NCBI GenBank assembly: GCA_958295855.1
Contig: OY282383.1
Span: 1,964,481 to 2,028,480 of the forward strand
DNA length: 64,000 nt
Origin: an uncultured Poribacteria bacterium
GTDB lineage: Bacteria > Poribacteria > WGA-4E > WGA-3G
Reading direction: 5' to 3'
Positions 43,159-51,493 of this stretch are shown here, one piece after another; positions within the stretch are counted from its first letter, which is position 1; the number at the start of each line of letters is the position of its first letter. A program made the translations under genes and the position numbers. Below the pieces are notes generated by a model. That model was not told where the DNA came from. It was given only the letters and a program-made list of their open reading frames with translations, and made no database searches.

Positions 43159-43938
43159 ATGCGTTCTACAAAATGGATGTATGTGCTCTCATGTGTATGG
43201 CTTCTTTTTTCAACAATTGCTGCCAGTTTCGGCGCGGAAGGATTCGACTACCTGCCAGACGAAGACACGCTCGGCCTTTGGCACTTCGATGGAGCCGAGG
43301 TAACGGATGTCTCCGAAAACGGAGTGAAGGCAGATGTAGAAGGGAAAGCAGCATGGGACGCAAACCAAGACTGGAACCAAGAGGATAAAGCTGGAAAATC
43401 GTTCCGCTTTGATGGGAACACGGTGATTTCCCTCGGTGAAGCGGAAGTGCTTATCCCCAAAACCGCCATCACGATTGAAGCCTGGCTCTACCCTGAAGAC
43501 CTGAGCGGTTGGCGACTTATCTTCACAAACTGGGATGGTGCGCCCGGTGCCTACCACTTAGGTGTTGAGAACGGTATCGCTAAATTTCATATCAATACGG
43601 AAGAAGGCGTCGCCTTCGCTGGTGCCGCAAAACCGCTCGAATTGGAGGCGTGGCAACACGTCGCTGGCACCTACGATTCCAATGAGATCAAACTCTACAT
43701 CAATGGCAAAGAGGTGGGCGCGACAAACCACGGGGGCAAACTGGTTGGTGGAGGGTATGATGTAATCATTGGCAGCAAGAACACGCGGCAATTCAAATGG
43801 AAAGGTTTGATAGACGAGGTGCGGATAAGTGGTATCGCGAGGGAAGCGGACGTACTGAGTCCGAACTTGGATGCACCGCAGGCAGTCGAATTCACAGCAC
43901 TGACACTACCGCTGTTATGGGGCTCTCTCAAGAAGTGA
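43159..43938 (+). CDS. Secreted LamG-domain protein
   Basis: The 259-residue protein has a signal peptide (LSCVWLLFSTIAASFGAEGF near the start). The LamG/concanavalin-A-like fold is complete: LGLWHFDGAEVTDVSENG, FDGNTVISLGEAEVLIPKTA, ITIEAWLYPEDLSGWRLIF, WQHVAGTYDSNEIKLYINGK, WKGLIDEVRISGIAREADVL. These domains bind glycans or proteins on surfaces. The C-terminus LPLLWGSLKK carries the W-G-x-x-K motif seen at the end of other secreted proteins here. AAGGA lies 9 nt before the ATG. It is a single-gene unit. Confidence 0.85.
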   Translation: MRSTKWMYVLSCVWLLFSTIAASFGAEGFDYLPDEDTLGLWHFDGAEVTDVSENGVKADVEGKAAWDANQDWNQEDKAGKSFRFDGNTVISLGEAEVLIPKTAITIEAWLYPEDLSGWRLIFTNWDGAPGAYHLGVENGIAKFHINTEEGVAFAGAAKPLELEAWQHVAGTYDSNEIKLYINGKEVGATNHGGKLVGGGYDVIIGSKNTRQFKWKGLIDEVRISGIAREADVLSPNLDAPQAVEFTALTLPLLWGSLKK

Positions 43939-43990
43939 GGAACTAGCACCATTCTGTTTTCGGTTTTCTGTCTGTCCTATCGGGGGAGTC

Positions 43991-44014
43991 TCGATTCGGA
44001 GATGGCTCCTACCT
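43991..44014 (+). repeat. Dispersed GATTCGGAGATGGCTCCTACC repeat, left of the cyclase gene
   Basis: The sequence occurs four times in the window: here, inverted at 45865-45890, at 48533-48556 and, degenerate, at 61319-61342. With the copy at 45865 it makes an inverted pair that encloses the squalene-hopene cyclase gene. Confidence 0.6.
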
Positions 44015-44091
44015 TATCTCTCCCTGGAGCCAAACATTGCCCCAAGGGAGAACGGAAAGCCTCTGGTGAGGGACAATTGGACACTGCAAAA

Positions 44092-45828
44092 ATGAAAGAA
44101 CAGGTTAGAGCTGCCTTAACTCGTGGCACCACTTTTTTACTGACACAACAGCGCGAAGACGGAAAATTTGAGGGACAACTCTCCTCAAGTACCTTTCCCT
44201 CCTGCGCGTATGCCTGGATTCAACTCGCCCGAGGCGAAACTCCGGACGCTGCTCTCATCAAGTGGTTTCGGGAGAATCAGAACGAAGATAATGCCTGGGG
44301 GTTGGATAGTGCTAACCTGTCAAATCCAGAGGCAACGCTGTTTGTTCAGTTGATTCTGGAGCAAACCCTCCAACGGGCACCACATCCCCACCTTCAAGAA
44401 CTGCTGGAATCAATTCCGAAGCACCCGCTGAATCTGGCACTCATCAAATTGGCTTACGCCGCTTTTAATCAGTTTGATTGGAACGAACTCACACTATCAG
44501 AAAAAGCTTTACCGTTGATGAAATTAGCCAAACAACTCACTAAGGTTCCGATTCTCCAACGTCGGTTGAAACCGCCGAGGCACCGATTGCCACCTGTCAC
44601 ATTGTTCAACATGCCGATGTTTGACGAGTTGTTCATTGCCGAACAACATACCCTTGTGCCAGTTTTTATCCTAATTGAACTGAATACGACTAAACGCCCC
44701 CAAATGATTGCGTCGCTGGTGGCATGGCTGAAAGCACACGTGCTCAGCGACGGCAGTTGGTTTCGGGTCAACTATATTACGGCTCTATCTGTATTGGCAC
44801 TCATTGAACTGCAAGAAAAGTGGACTGCCGATGAAGACATTGCAGTGCTGATTGAACGCGGCATCGCTTGGCTCCGCAGCACGCGAAACCCGGATGGCGG
44901 GTGTCGCGAAGCGTTAAATCTCAACGTATGGGATACCGCGCTGAGCACCATCACTCTCACAGAGCTTGACAGCGTCCCTGGATTCCCCAACGTATCGGGA
45001 ACACCGGATACCATTCGCTTGGCCGCGCAGTGGCTGACGCTTCACCAAAATGCCGATGGCGGTTGGGCATTTTCCGGGTTGCGCGATAGCACGCTTCCAA
45101 GCGACGCGGACGATACCGCGTTGTCAACGCTTGCTCTTATCCGAGCAATGCTTGCGGGCCTGGCTTCGTCGGACAGCGATGCCGTAGCCGAATCAATTCA
45201 CCGTGGCATCGCCTGGTTAGAAACGGAACAGGGGAGCGATGGTAGTTGGAGCACATATCAACCCGGGCAGGGGGATGTTGGGTGCGTCAGCATCACAGCA
45301 CATGCAATTGAGACACTGCTTGCATTCAGTAGGGGGGATTTCCCGAAGGGGCGTGCCCTCCAAGGAGCGATAACGCGCGGGATTGCCTGGTTGCGCGGGC
45401 AAATACACCGAGAGGGCTATTGGCGAGATCTTTGGTTGGCAAAAAACACCTACGGCACTGCGTGTGCTATTATCGCGCTTGTCAAAGCCGGCATGAAAGA
45501 TGTCCCCGAAGTCGCCCGCGGTGTGCAATGGCTGGAACGCACACAAAACGAGGATGGCGGTTGGGGGGAAGATATGTTCGGCAACCCCACAGATAGTACG
45601 GTAGAACAGACAGCATGGTGTACCCATGCCCTGCTCCTGGCGAGTCGAGAAAATAGGGCTACCCAGGACAGCATAGCGTTTCTGCTCACGCATCAACAAG
45701 AGGATGGTTCATGGCAAGAGAGCTGCGTCGGCATCTACTGGGAGGTTATCGGTGGGTATGCGGATGCGATTAATGCATCTGTTTTTCCGCTACTTGCCCT
45801 GAATCAGTACCAAAATTTGGGCCGATAA
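44092..45828 (+). CDS. Squalene-hopene cyclase-like terpene cyclase
   Basis: The start is put at 44092 (MKEQVRAALTRGTTFLLTQQ), since the longer frame from 44002 begins in the dispersed repeat. The 578-residue protein is built of prenyltransferase/squalene-oxidase repeats: TQQREDGKFEGQLS, RNPDGGCREAL, HQNADGGWAFSGL, TEQGSDGSWSTY, TQNEDGGWGED, HQQEDGSWQESCVG. The class II cyclase motif DADDTA stands at residues 338-343 (D-x-D-D-T-A). Squalene-hopene cyclase makes the pentacyclic skeleton of hopanoids, which stabilise membranes. The length is somewhat below the usual 630. It is followed by a glycosyltransferase. Hopene synthesis is likely but another terpene product is possible. Confidence 0.85.
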   Translation: MKEQVRAALTRGTTFLLTQQREDGKFEGQLSSSTFPSCAYAWIQLARGETPDAALIKWFRENQNEDNAWGLDSANLSNPEATLFVQLILEQTLQRAPHPHLQELLESIPKHPLNLALIKLAYAAFNQFDWNELTLSEKALPLMKLAKQLTKVPILQRRLKPPRHRLPPVTLFNMPMFDELFIAEQHTLVPVFILIELNTTKRPQMIASLVAWLKAHVLSDGSWFRVNYITALSVLALIELQEKWTADEDIAVLIERGIAWLRSTRNPDGGCREALNLNVWDTALSTITLTELDSVPGFPNVSGTPDTIRLAAQWLTLHQNADGGWAFSGLRDSTLPSDADDTALSTLALIRAMLAGLASSDSDAVAESIHRGIAWLETEQGSDGSWSTYQPGQGDVGCVSITAHAIETLLAFSRGDFPKGRALQGAITRGIAWLRGQIHREGYWRDLWLAKNTYGTACAIIALVKAGMKDVPEVARGVQWLERTQNEDGGWGEDMFGNPTDSTVEQTAWCTHALLLASRENRATQDSIAFLLTHQQEDGSWQESCVGIYWEVIGGYADAINASVFPLLALNQYQNLGR

Positions 45829-45864
45829 TGAATTAACCCACGACAAGCAGGAACGCGATGGGTT

Positions 45865-45890
45865 AGGTAGGAGCCATCTCCGAATCGCGA
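45865..45890 (-). repeat. Dispersed repeat, inverted copy right of the cyclase gene
   Basis: On the minus strand this reads TCGCGATTCGGAGATGGCTC followed by CTACCT, almost the same as 43991-44014 and 48533-48556. It lies between the cyclase stop and the glycosyltransferase start, 10 nt from the latter. Confidence 0.6.
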
Positions 45891-45899
45891 GCGCAGAAC

Positions 45900-46571
45900 A
45901 TGCTATCCATCATCGTCCCAATTCTGAACGAAGCAAAAATTTTAGAAAAAATGCTCTCTCGGCTTCAGCCCGAATTGGCAAACCATGAACTTATCATTGT
46001 AGATGGCGGCAGTAGCGACGCGTCGGTTTGTATTGCAAAAAAATATGGAAGGGTGCTCACATCGGCACGCGGGCGGGCAAAACAGCTCAATGCAGGTGCA
46101 GCGGCAGCAACTGGGGACACCCTCCTCTTCTTACACGCGGATATTTGGCTTGAACCCGGGGCACTCTCGGCTATGGAACGCGCGCTTTCATCCGGCTACG
46201 TCGGGGGCGGGTTTCGTCAAAAAATTGATGGTAAGAACTTGCTATATCGCGTAATTGAGATGACAGCAAACCTACGTGGTGAATATCTGAAGGTATTTTA
46301 TGGGGATAGTGGCATTTTTCTGGCGCGAAGTGATTTCCAGAAAATAGGCGGGTTCCCGGACGTTCCCATCCTGGAAGAGATGGGGTTTTCCAAGAAACTG
46401 CGCAGCCTCGGCCAAACAACGCTAGTCCACCCTGGCATCCATCTATCCGCGCGGCGTTGGGAAGCAAACGGTATTGTCCGAACAACGCTAAACAACTGGC
46501 TCATCACCTTGCTCTATTTTCTCGGGGTTTCGCCAGAGAAACTCGCGCGGCTCTATAACCATATTCGATAG
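45900..46571 (+). CDS. TIGR04283-like family 2 glycosyltransferase
   Basis: The 223-residue protein is a GT-A fold enzyme: MLSIIVPILNEAKILEKML, HELIIVDGGSSDAS, ARGRAKQLNAGAAAATGDTL, LFLHADIWLEPG (the D-x-D-like metal site is H-A-D here), GGFRQKIDGKNLLYR and GDSGIFLARSDFQKIGGFPD. This matches the TIGR04283 group, some members of which were linked to arsenosugar synthesis. A C-terminal hydrophobic segment (NNWLITLLYFLGVSPEKL) may sit on the membrane. Because it follows the hopene cyclase, glycosylation of a hopanoid or other lipid is possible, but that is inference. Confidence 0.8.
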   Translation: MLSIIVPILNEAKILEKMLSRLQPELANHELIIVDGGSSDASVCIAKKYGRVLTSARGRAKQLNAGAAAATGDTLLFLHADIWLEPGALSAMERALSSGYVGGGFRQKIDGKNLLYRVIEMTANLRGEYLKVFYGDSGIFLARSDFQKIGGFPDVPILEEMGFSKKLRSLGQTTLVHPGIHLSARRWEANGIVRTTLNNWLITLLYFLGVSPEKLARLYNHIR

Positions 46572-46871
46572 CAGCAACCACTTTCTACCAAGTAACAGGG
46601 AATGTTGGAAATCCGCTTTGTGAACTTGAACTTTGGCGGTATTTATTATGAAAGTAGTGCTTGAACCCGAATTAGCGGCGGTTGGTAAGAGAGAGGGAAT
46701 GCCCCTGCGATGCTTCGGGCAGCACAGCGGCAATTCCCTATAGAAGATGTCAAGACAACTCAATGCTGTCCTGGCAACAAAATGTGTTAAATTGAGGGTG
46801 GTTATAGACAATAGCTGCAGCGTCGCAATGCGTAATGAAGGACACTGCTACAAACAGCACTTATGCCTAAA
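46572..46871. other. Intergenic region with REP-like repeat
   Basis: 300 bases with no gene. Near 46793-46860 it holds GAGGGTGGTTATAGACAATA followed by GCGTAATGAAGGACACTGCT and ACAAAC, a copy of the dispersed repeat seen at 6008-6070. No other structure was found. Confidence 0.4.
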
Positions 46872-47738
46872 TTAGCGAACTTGCTTGATTGTCCCCCAAG
46901 TGGTTGCTAACTTGTTCTTGGCTTCAACATCAAATGCCCCATTTTCGGCGAGCCAGTTGTTGATGAATTCGGCGACACCGATACCGCGGATATCTGGTTC
47001 GTCTGGCCAAACAGCGTGGGCTACCTGCCACATTGCCGCAATCATACCGGTCCCGTCTTTGCCGGGCGTTTTGCTAACTGCGACCGCTGGATCTGCTGTG
47101 TCTTTATCTGCTTCGGCAAAAGTAACCACATCCCAATCTGATCCCTCAAAATGCTCAAGACGCCACGGACGGGTAGAGTTAAACTCCTTGAATGAGGGGA
47201 TAGCCTTTTTTCCGATATCAGTCGCTTTAAAGTTGGCACCCCGGGCATCCCAATTTAACCCAGGGATGTCAAAGACGTTGGCAGCCCCACCGGCAGCGTT
47301 CTCCGCACTCCGAACACCGCCCTCGTAGCTCATGTAGAAGATCCAGTCTGCCACGTTAATGACGACATTGCCTTCTTCAATGAAGTTCTCTACATTGGAG
47401 CCATCCGGCTTTTTGTTTGGGAACGGATAAAGCGCGCTCGGTGTGGTACCACAAGCAAGGATAATAACATCTTGTTGTCCATTGCCGGTATGCTCTATAC
47501 ACCACTTCGCGAGAGGGGAATTGTCACCTACTTCATCGCCGTCACCAAAGTCTTCAATGCTGTTAAACAGTGCTTTGACACCGGCATCGTTACTAATCAC
47601 TTTGACATTTTCGGCAACTGCCCCGCCGGAAATCCAATCCGGATTGGTGGGACCTGAGTAAAACGCCAAATCGTTTGCTGAAATTGTAGCCACACTGCTC
47701 AAGAGAGCAAAGAGGGCTATACTTACATAGAGTTTCAT
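46872..47738 (-). CDS. Secreted protein, GATase-like fold suspected
   Basis: The start at 47738 (MKLYVSIALFALLSSVATIS) has GGAGGTA 9 nt upstream and gives a proper signal peptide. The mature part (about 260 residues) has DVIILACGTTPSALYPFPNK, IEEGNVVINVADWIFYMSYE and GAANVFDIPGLNWDARG, a pattern like class I glutamine-amidotransferase or DUF4350 folds, but no catalytic triad was found. The C-terminus LATTWGTIKQVR has the shared T-x-W-x-x-I-K motif. A decayed paralog lies just upstream at 47846-47987. Function unknown. Confidence 0.6.
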   Translation of the reverse strand: MKLYVSIALFALLSSVATISANDLAFYSGPTNPDWISGGAVAENVKVISNDAGVKALFNSIEDFGDGDEVGDNSPLAKWCIEHTGNGQQDVIILACGTTPSALYPFPNKKPDGSNVENFIEEGNVVINVADWIFYMSYEGGVRSAENAAGGAANVFDIPGLNWDARGANFKATDIGKKAIPSFKEFNSTRPWRLEHFEGSDWDVVTFAEADKDTADPAVAVSKTPGKDGTGMIAAMWQVAHAVWPDEPDIRGIGVAEFINNWLAENGAFDVEAKNKLATTWGTIKQVR

Positions 47739-47845
47739 GATGTGCAATACCTCCTTTTTGGTTGCCATCAGTCTATTTTGGTTTGTTGGGGTGGCATGTT
47801 AAGGTGCCGCCCCAGACATTCGTAGTGGAGTTGTCAAAAAGACAA

Positions 47846-47987
47846 CTAGCGACTCGTTTTGATTTTCGCCCAAGTTGTCGCTGCTTTGTCCTGGGCATCT
47901 GCTGAAGTTAAGCCTAGGAATGTCAAAAACATTCGCGGCCCCATCCGCGCCATTATCAGCACTTAGCACGCCCGCTTCGTAACTCAT
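47846..47987 (-). pseudogene. Internally deleted paralog of the 46872 secreted protein
   Basis: The minus strand reads MSYEAGVLSADNGADGAANV, FDIPRLN and then, one base out of frame, AQDKAATTWAKIKTSR and a stop at 47846. Compared with the neighbour, the first part aligns with MSYEGGVRSAENAAGGAANV and FDIPGLN and the second with the last 15 residues, ATTWGTIKQVR. About 100 residues between are missing. The upstream coding sequence (signal peptide and first half) is gone. A GTTGTC/GACAAC hairpin directly after the stop may be a terminator. Confidence 0.75.
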
Positions 47988-48686
47988 GCATCTGATGTCC
48001 TTGCAAGCAAAATAGCCCGCGACAGAATCCGCCGAGTAAACGGGAGCGCGCAGGCGCGAAAACAGAACGGCACTTATTGCCTAAACTGTGTTGTTGGGAA
48101 ATATAAAACTTCTTAAATGTGAAATTAGCGGGGGGGGTAATTAACAAATAGTTAAGATAGCCGAGAGCACAGGCTGACGAGGCGCACGTGAATGCCCACC
48201 AAGAGCGGCACCTGTCAAGACATCTTGCCCCCTGCGTGTTAATTTTTTTTACCGCGGTTTTAAGGAATCGGTTTTTCACTATCGTTACCTGTTAAAAGGT
48301 TTTGAAGATGCTTACTTCTAGGGATGGAGGCGATGTTCATGCCTACCACACTTCAATATAAAGTATACCTAAAATGCAAAGCACTGTCAACTTTTTTTCA
48401 GACAACCGTTACCTCTGTCTGCATAAAAGTCTTTTTTAATTATACTCTATTTTGTTGGCGTTTGTCAAGCATTATTTCGAGATTTTATCTCTTGAAAATG
48501 AATGAAAATTCCCCTATTGCTATGCAGAGCGTCGCGATTCGGAGATTGCTCCTACCTGACAGGTCGTTGGCGGCAAACATGAAACCTCCACGGGAAAACG
48601 GAATGCTTCTGATTGCTATGCTTCGAACTTGACCCCGCGCAGATTCTGTGCTACACTTTGCGTATACAAAAAAAGGCGAGTGAAAA
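47988..48686. other. Intergenic region with repeat and promoter
   Basis: About 700 bases with no gene. A copy of the dispersed GATTCGGAGATTGCTCCTACC sequence is at 48533-48556. The FGE-like gene promoter is at 48629-48657. The part from 47988 to 48300 shows GC-rich segments without a coding frame longer than about 100 codons; these are judged shadows. Confidence 0.5.
48629..48657 (+). promoter_or_regulatory. Sigma-70 promoter of the SUMF1-like gene
   Basis: TTGACC (48629-48634), 17 nt, TACACT (48652-48657), 30 nt before the ATG at 48687. Confidence 0.65.
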
Positions 48687-49595
48687 ATGAATCTCAAACA
48701 CAAAACAGTTCGTCAATGGATCGAAAACAGGCTCATTTTCGTGCTTCTCAGCGTCTGTTTTCTCATCCGTACTCATACAGCGTTCACCGAGTTCTCTCCT
48801 GTCATCATCAATGAAATTGATGGAAGTGAGATGGTTCTGATTCCTTCGGGGCCCTATCTTATGGGAAGTACATCGGCACAAACTGCCGCTTTGATCGAAA
48901 AGGACGCACGGCTCTCCGAGGATTTTTTTGAGGCAGAACATCCACAACATGCTGTGTCGCTATCCGCCTTCTACATCGACAGCTACCCCGTGAGTAACGC
49001 GCAATATGCCGCTTTTATTGCAGCAACGGGACATTCGACACCGAAATATTGGACACACGTTCCACAGATGGGGGGAGAAGAATCCTTTCCTGTCGGTTCT
49101 AAACACGGCACACATCCTGTTGTTGGAGTCTCTTACGCTGATGCCATGGCGTATTGCGAATGGACAGGAAAACGGATGCCTACAGAAGCTGAATGGGAAA
49201 AGGCGGCACGCGGTGGGCTCGTTAATCAGAACTATCCGTGGGGAAACGAAGCCTCTCGACATCATGCAAATACTGTTGGTATTTGGGGAAAAGACAAGTG
49301 GTTCTGGTCCTCGCCTATCGGCAGTTTTCCTCGTAACGGATACGAGTTGTATGACATGGCAGGCAACGTGTTTGAATGGTGTGCTGACTGGTACGCGCCG
49401 GATTACTATCAGCATAGCCAACACCGAAATCCGAAAGGGCCTGAAACAGGGCAGACCCGGGTGCTGCGCGGCGGCTCGTGGAGCAACAATCTCTTCGGTA
49501 TTTATCAGATGCGGTGTGCCTATCGATTTCACGCGCGTCCAGAAACTCGCAATCTAATCATCGGTTTTCGATGTGCTGCAACACCAACCCCGTAG
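48687..49595 (+). CDS. Formylglycine-generating-enzyme-like (SUMF1) protein
   Basis: The 302-residue protein has a signal peptide-like start (LIFVLLSVCFLIRTHTAF) and the SUMF1/EgtB-type fold: GSEMVLIPSGPYLMGSTSA, DSYPVSNAQYAAFIAATGHS, GVSYADAMAYCEWTGKRMPT, EAEWEKAARGG, YELYDMAGNVFEWCADWYAP, RVLRGGSWSNN and a final FRCA. Active enzymes of the family have two cysteines close together near the C-terminus. Here only the C of QMRCAYRFHARP is found, and the other position is not Cys. Formylglycine formation is therefore doubtful; a related fold with other use is more likely. Extracytoplasmic. Confidence 0.8.
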   Translation: MNLKHKTVRQWIENRLIFVLLSVCFLIRTHTAFTEFSPVIINEIDGSEMVLIPSGPYLMGSTSAQTAALIEKDARLSEDFFEAEHPQHAVSLSAFYIDSYPVSNAQYAAFIAATGHSTPKYWTHVPQMGGEESFPVGSKHGTHPVVGVSYADAMAYCEWTGKRMPTEAEWEKAARGGLVNQNYPWGNEASRHHANTVGIWGKDKWFWSSPIGSFPRNGYELYDMAGNVFEWCADWYAPDYYQHSQHRNPKGPETGQTRVLRGGSWSNNLFGIYQMRCAYRFHARPETRNLIIGFRCAATPTP

Positions 49596-49601
49596 TACAG
49601 T

Positions 49602-51260
49602 TCAATTAAGCAATTCCAATTGCTCATCCCCCTCCACAATTTTCAGAAACCGATTCACTGGTACCTCTGAAAATTTCTGAACGGTTCCGCTTTGCCATCG
49701 AATCTCCAGTTCCACCCTTTCTTGTGTCCCAACCCCAAAATGTATACGCAAATCGTTTTGTGATAGGTAGCTTGAACCGCTCCGCACCTCTCGTACTTGA
49801 GTGTGCTCGCCTGCTTTGATAAGTGCTCGCGCGCCAATAGCAGCGCGGTTGGAAACGGTGCCTATCAACTTAAGATTTATCCAATTTCCCGAACGATGCC
49901 CGCCATCGTTCCATAGAATATCCACGCCTTCTCCGACGTTTGACACTACCAGATCCAGAGCGCCATCATTATCCAGATCACCGACAGCACTGCCGCGGCT
50001 GGAACGTTGCAACGCAAGTCCTGAACCGCTTTCTGTTGTGACATCAATAAAGGTACCATCTCCCTTATTCCAAAACAGGTGATTCGGTTGGCCGTAAGTG
50101 GTTGAATTATCGATGAGCGTTACGTTGTCGTGGATATGCCCATTCGCGATGAAGATATCCTGAAATCCATCATGGTCGAAATCAAAGAAATTCACACCCC
50201 ACGCTAAATATGGTAAGCTGATATTTCCGGTACCGGACGCATAGGTGCGATCTGTGAAGAACTCACCTTTATCGCTATGATAGAGCGTATTCGTCTGATG
50301 CTGAAAGTTGGTAACAACGAGGTCCAACCATGTATCGTTGTCGTAATCACCAAAAGCAACGCCCATGCCGTTTTCAACTAATCCGTGTTCGCTAAGTGCC
50401 ACGCCAGCAAATTGGCTCTGTTCCTGAAACCGCCCACTTCCATCGTTGTTATAGAGGAAGTTCGCGTCTGCATCGTTTGCGACGTAGAGATCTGTGTCGC
50501 CATCCGCGTCATAATCTGCGAAGGTAACGCCCAGTCCCCGCGCAGCGAAGTTGTCAAAGCCCGCATTCCGCGTATCATCTGTAAAGGTGCCGTTGCCATT
50601 GTTGCGAAAAAAAATGTCTTTCACGCCATCATAAACTCGAGGACTACAGTAAACCAAGATGCCATTGACTCGGCACGGCGTGTGCGTCTCCACAGAGAAA
50701 TTGACGTAGTTAGCAACGTAGAGGTCCACATCGCCATCTGCATCCACATCCGCAAATGCACATCCCGCGCTCCAGTCAAGCACTTGGACTCCCGCTTCTG
50801 CTGTACGGTCTGTGAAAGTTCCATTGCCGTTATTTCGGTAAAGTACGTTGGAACTAAAGTTGGTTACGTACAGATCAAGCCAACCGTCGTTATCGTAGTC
50901 ACCGACACAAACGCCGGCACCGTAGCCTCGGTCTCCAACCCCGCTTGCTTCGGTTACATCGACGAAATATCCCGTACCATCGTTTCGATAAAGGCGATTC
51001 ATTGCATCCCTAACGGTATCAGATAAATCCAAATTGGTACCGTTGACGAAGTAGATATCTACATCGTCGTCGTTGTCATAATCAAACAGTGCTACTCCAG
51101 AGCCGAGCGTTTCGACAAAATACTTCTTGTAACTGCGGCCATCCTCATGCCGGAATGTAACCCCGCTCTTCTCTGTCACCTCTGTAAACGGAATACTTGG
51201 TTGTCCACTTCCATTGGAGATAATGAGAAAGCTCAGGAGAAGTGGGAATGCAAACTTCAT
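49602..51260 (-). CDS. CRTAC1/ASPIC-UnbV family secreted FG-GAP repeat protein
   Basis: The 552-residue protein has a signal peptide (MKFAFPLLLSFLIISNGSGQ). It has many FG-GAP/VCBS repeats with Ca-binding loops D-x-D-N-D-x-x-x-D, for example DYDNDDDVDIYFVNG, DYDNDGWLDLYVTNF and DVDADGDVDLYVANY. These build an integrin-like propeller. The C-terminal 90 residues form the ASPIC/UnbV domain (GARALIKAGEHTQVREVRSG, SYLSQNDLRIHFGVGTQERV). Such proteins are frequent in surface and matrix functions. The gene faces the SUMF1-like gene, with 6 bases between their stop codons. Confidence 0.88.
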   Translation of the reverse strand: MKFAFPLLLSFLIISNGSGQPSIPFTEVTEKSGVTFRHEDGRSYKKYFVETLGSGVALFDYDNDDDVDIYFVNGTNLDLSDTVRDAMNRLYRNDGTGYFVDVTEASGVGDRGYGAGVCVGDYDNDGWLDLYVTNFSSNVLYRNNGNGTFTDRTAEAGVQVLDWSAGCAFADVDADGDVDLYVANYVNFSVETHTPCRVNGILVYCSPRVYDGVKDIFFRNNGNGTFTDDTRNAGFDNFAARGLGVTFADYDADGDTDLYVANDADANFLYNNDGSGRFQEQSQFAGVALSEHGLVENGMGVAFGDYDNDTWLDLVVTNFQHQTNTLYHSDKGEFFTDRTYASGTGNISLPYLAWGVNFFDFDHDGFQDIFIANGHIHDNVTLIDNSTTYGQPNHLFWNKGDGTFIDVTTESGSGLALQRSSRGSAVGDLDNDGALDLVVSNVGEGVDILWNDGGHRSGNWINLKLIGTVSNRAAIGARALIKAGEHTQVREVRSGSSYLSQNDLRIHFGVGTQERVELEIRWQSGTVQKFSEVPVNRFLKIVEGDEQLELLN

Positions 51261-51409
51261 GAAAAAATACCTGTGGATGCGACGGTTCGTCAGGGTTTGC
51301 TCTCGTAATTTTCACGAGAGACGATTCAAGGGTCTTTACATAGACAAGGGTATTATATCGCAGCTAGGCGTAGAAATCTATCATCTTTCGGTGCTCTCCC
51401 ACCGTCAAG

Positions 51410-51438
51410 TTGCAATAAAACGGTAAGATTGCTACAAT
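51410..51438 (+). promoter_or_regulatory. Sigma-70 promoter of the TPR gene
   Basis: TTGCAA (51410-51415), 17 nt, TACAAT (51433-51438), 56 nt before the ATG at 51494. Confidence 0.6.
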
Positions 51439-51493
51439 ATGGGAAGATTCAATCGGTAAGCCTGTTTTTCAAACGTGCTTGGGAGAAAAATCG

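Noticed and set aside
50385-51026. A 213-codon frame on the plus strand
   Set aside because: Antisense to the FG-GAP protein; the D-x-D-N-D repeats give an open opposite frame.
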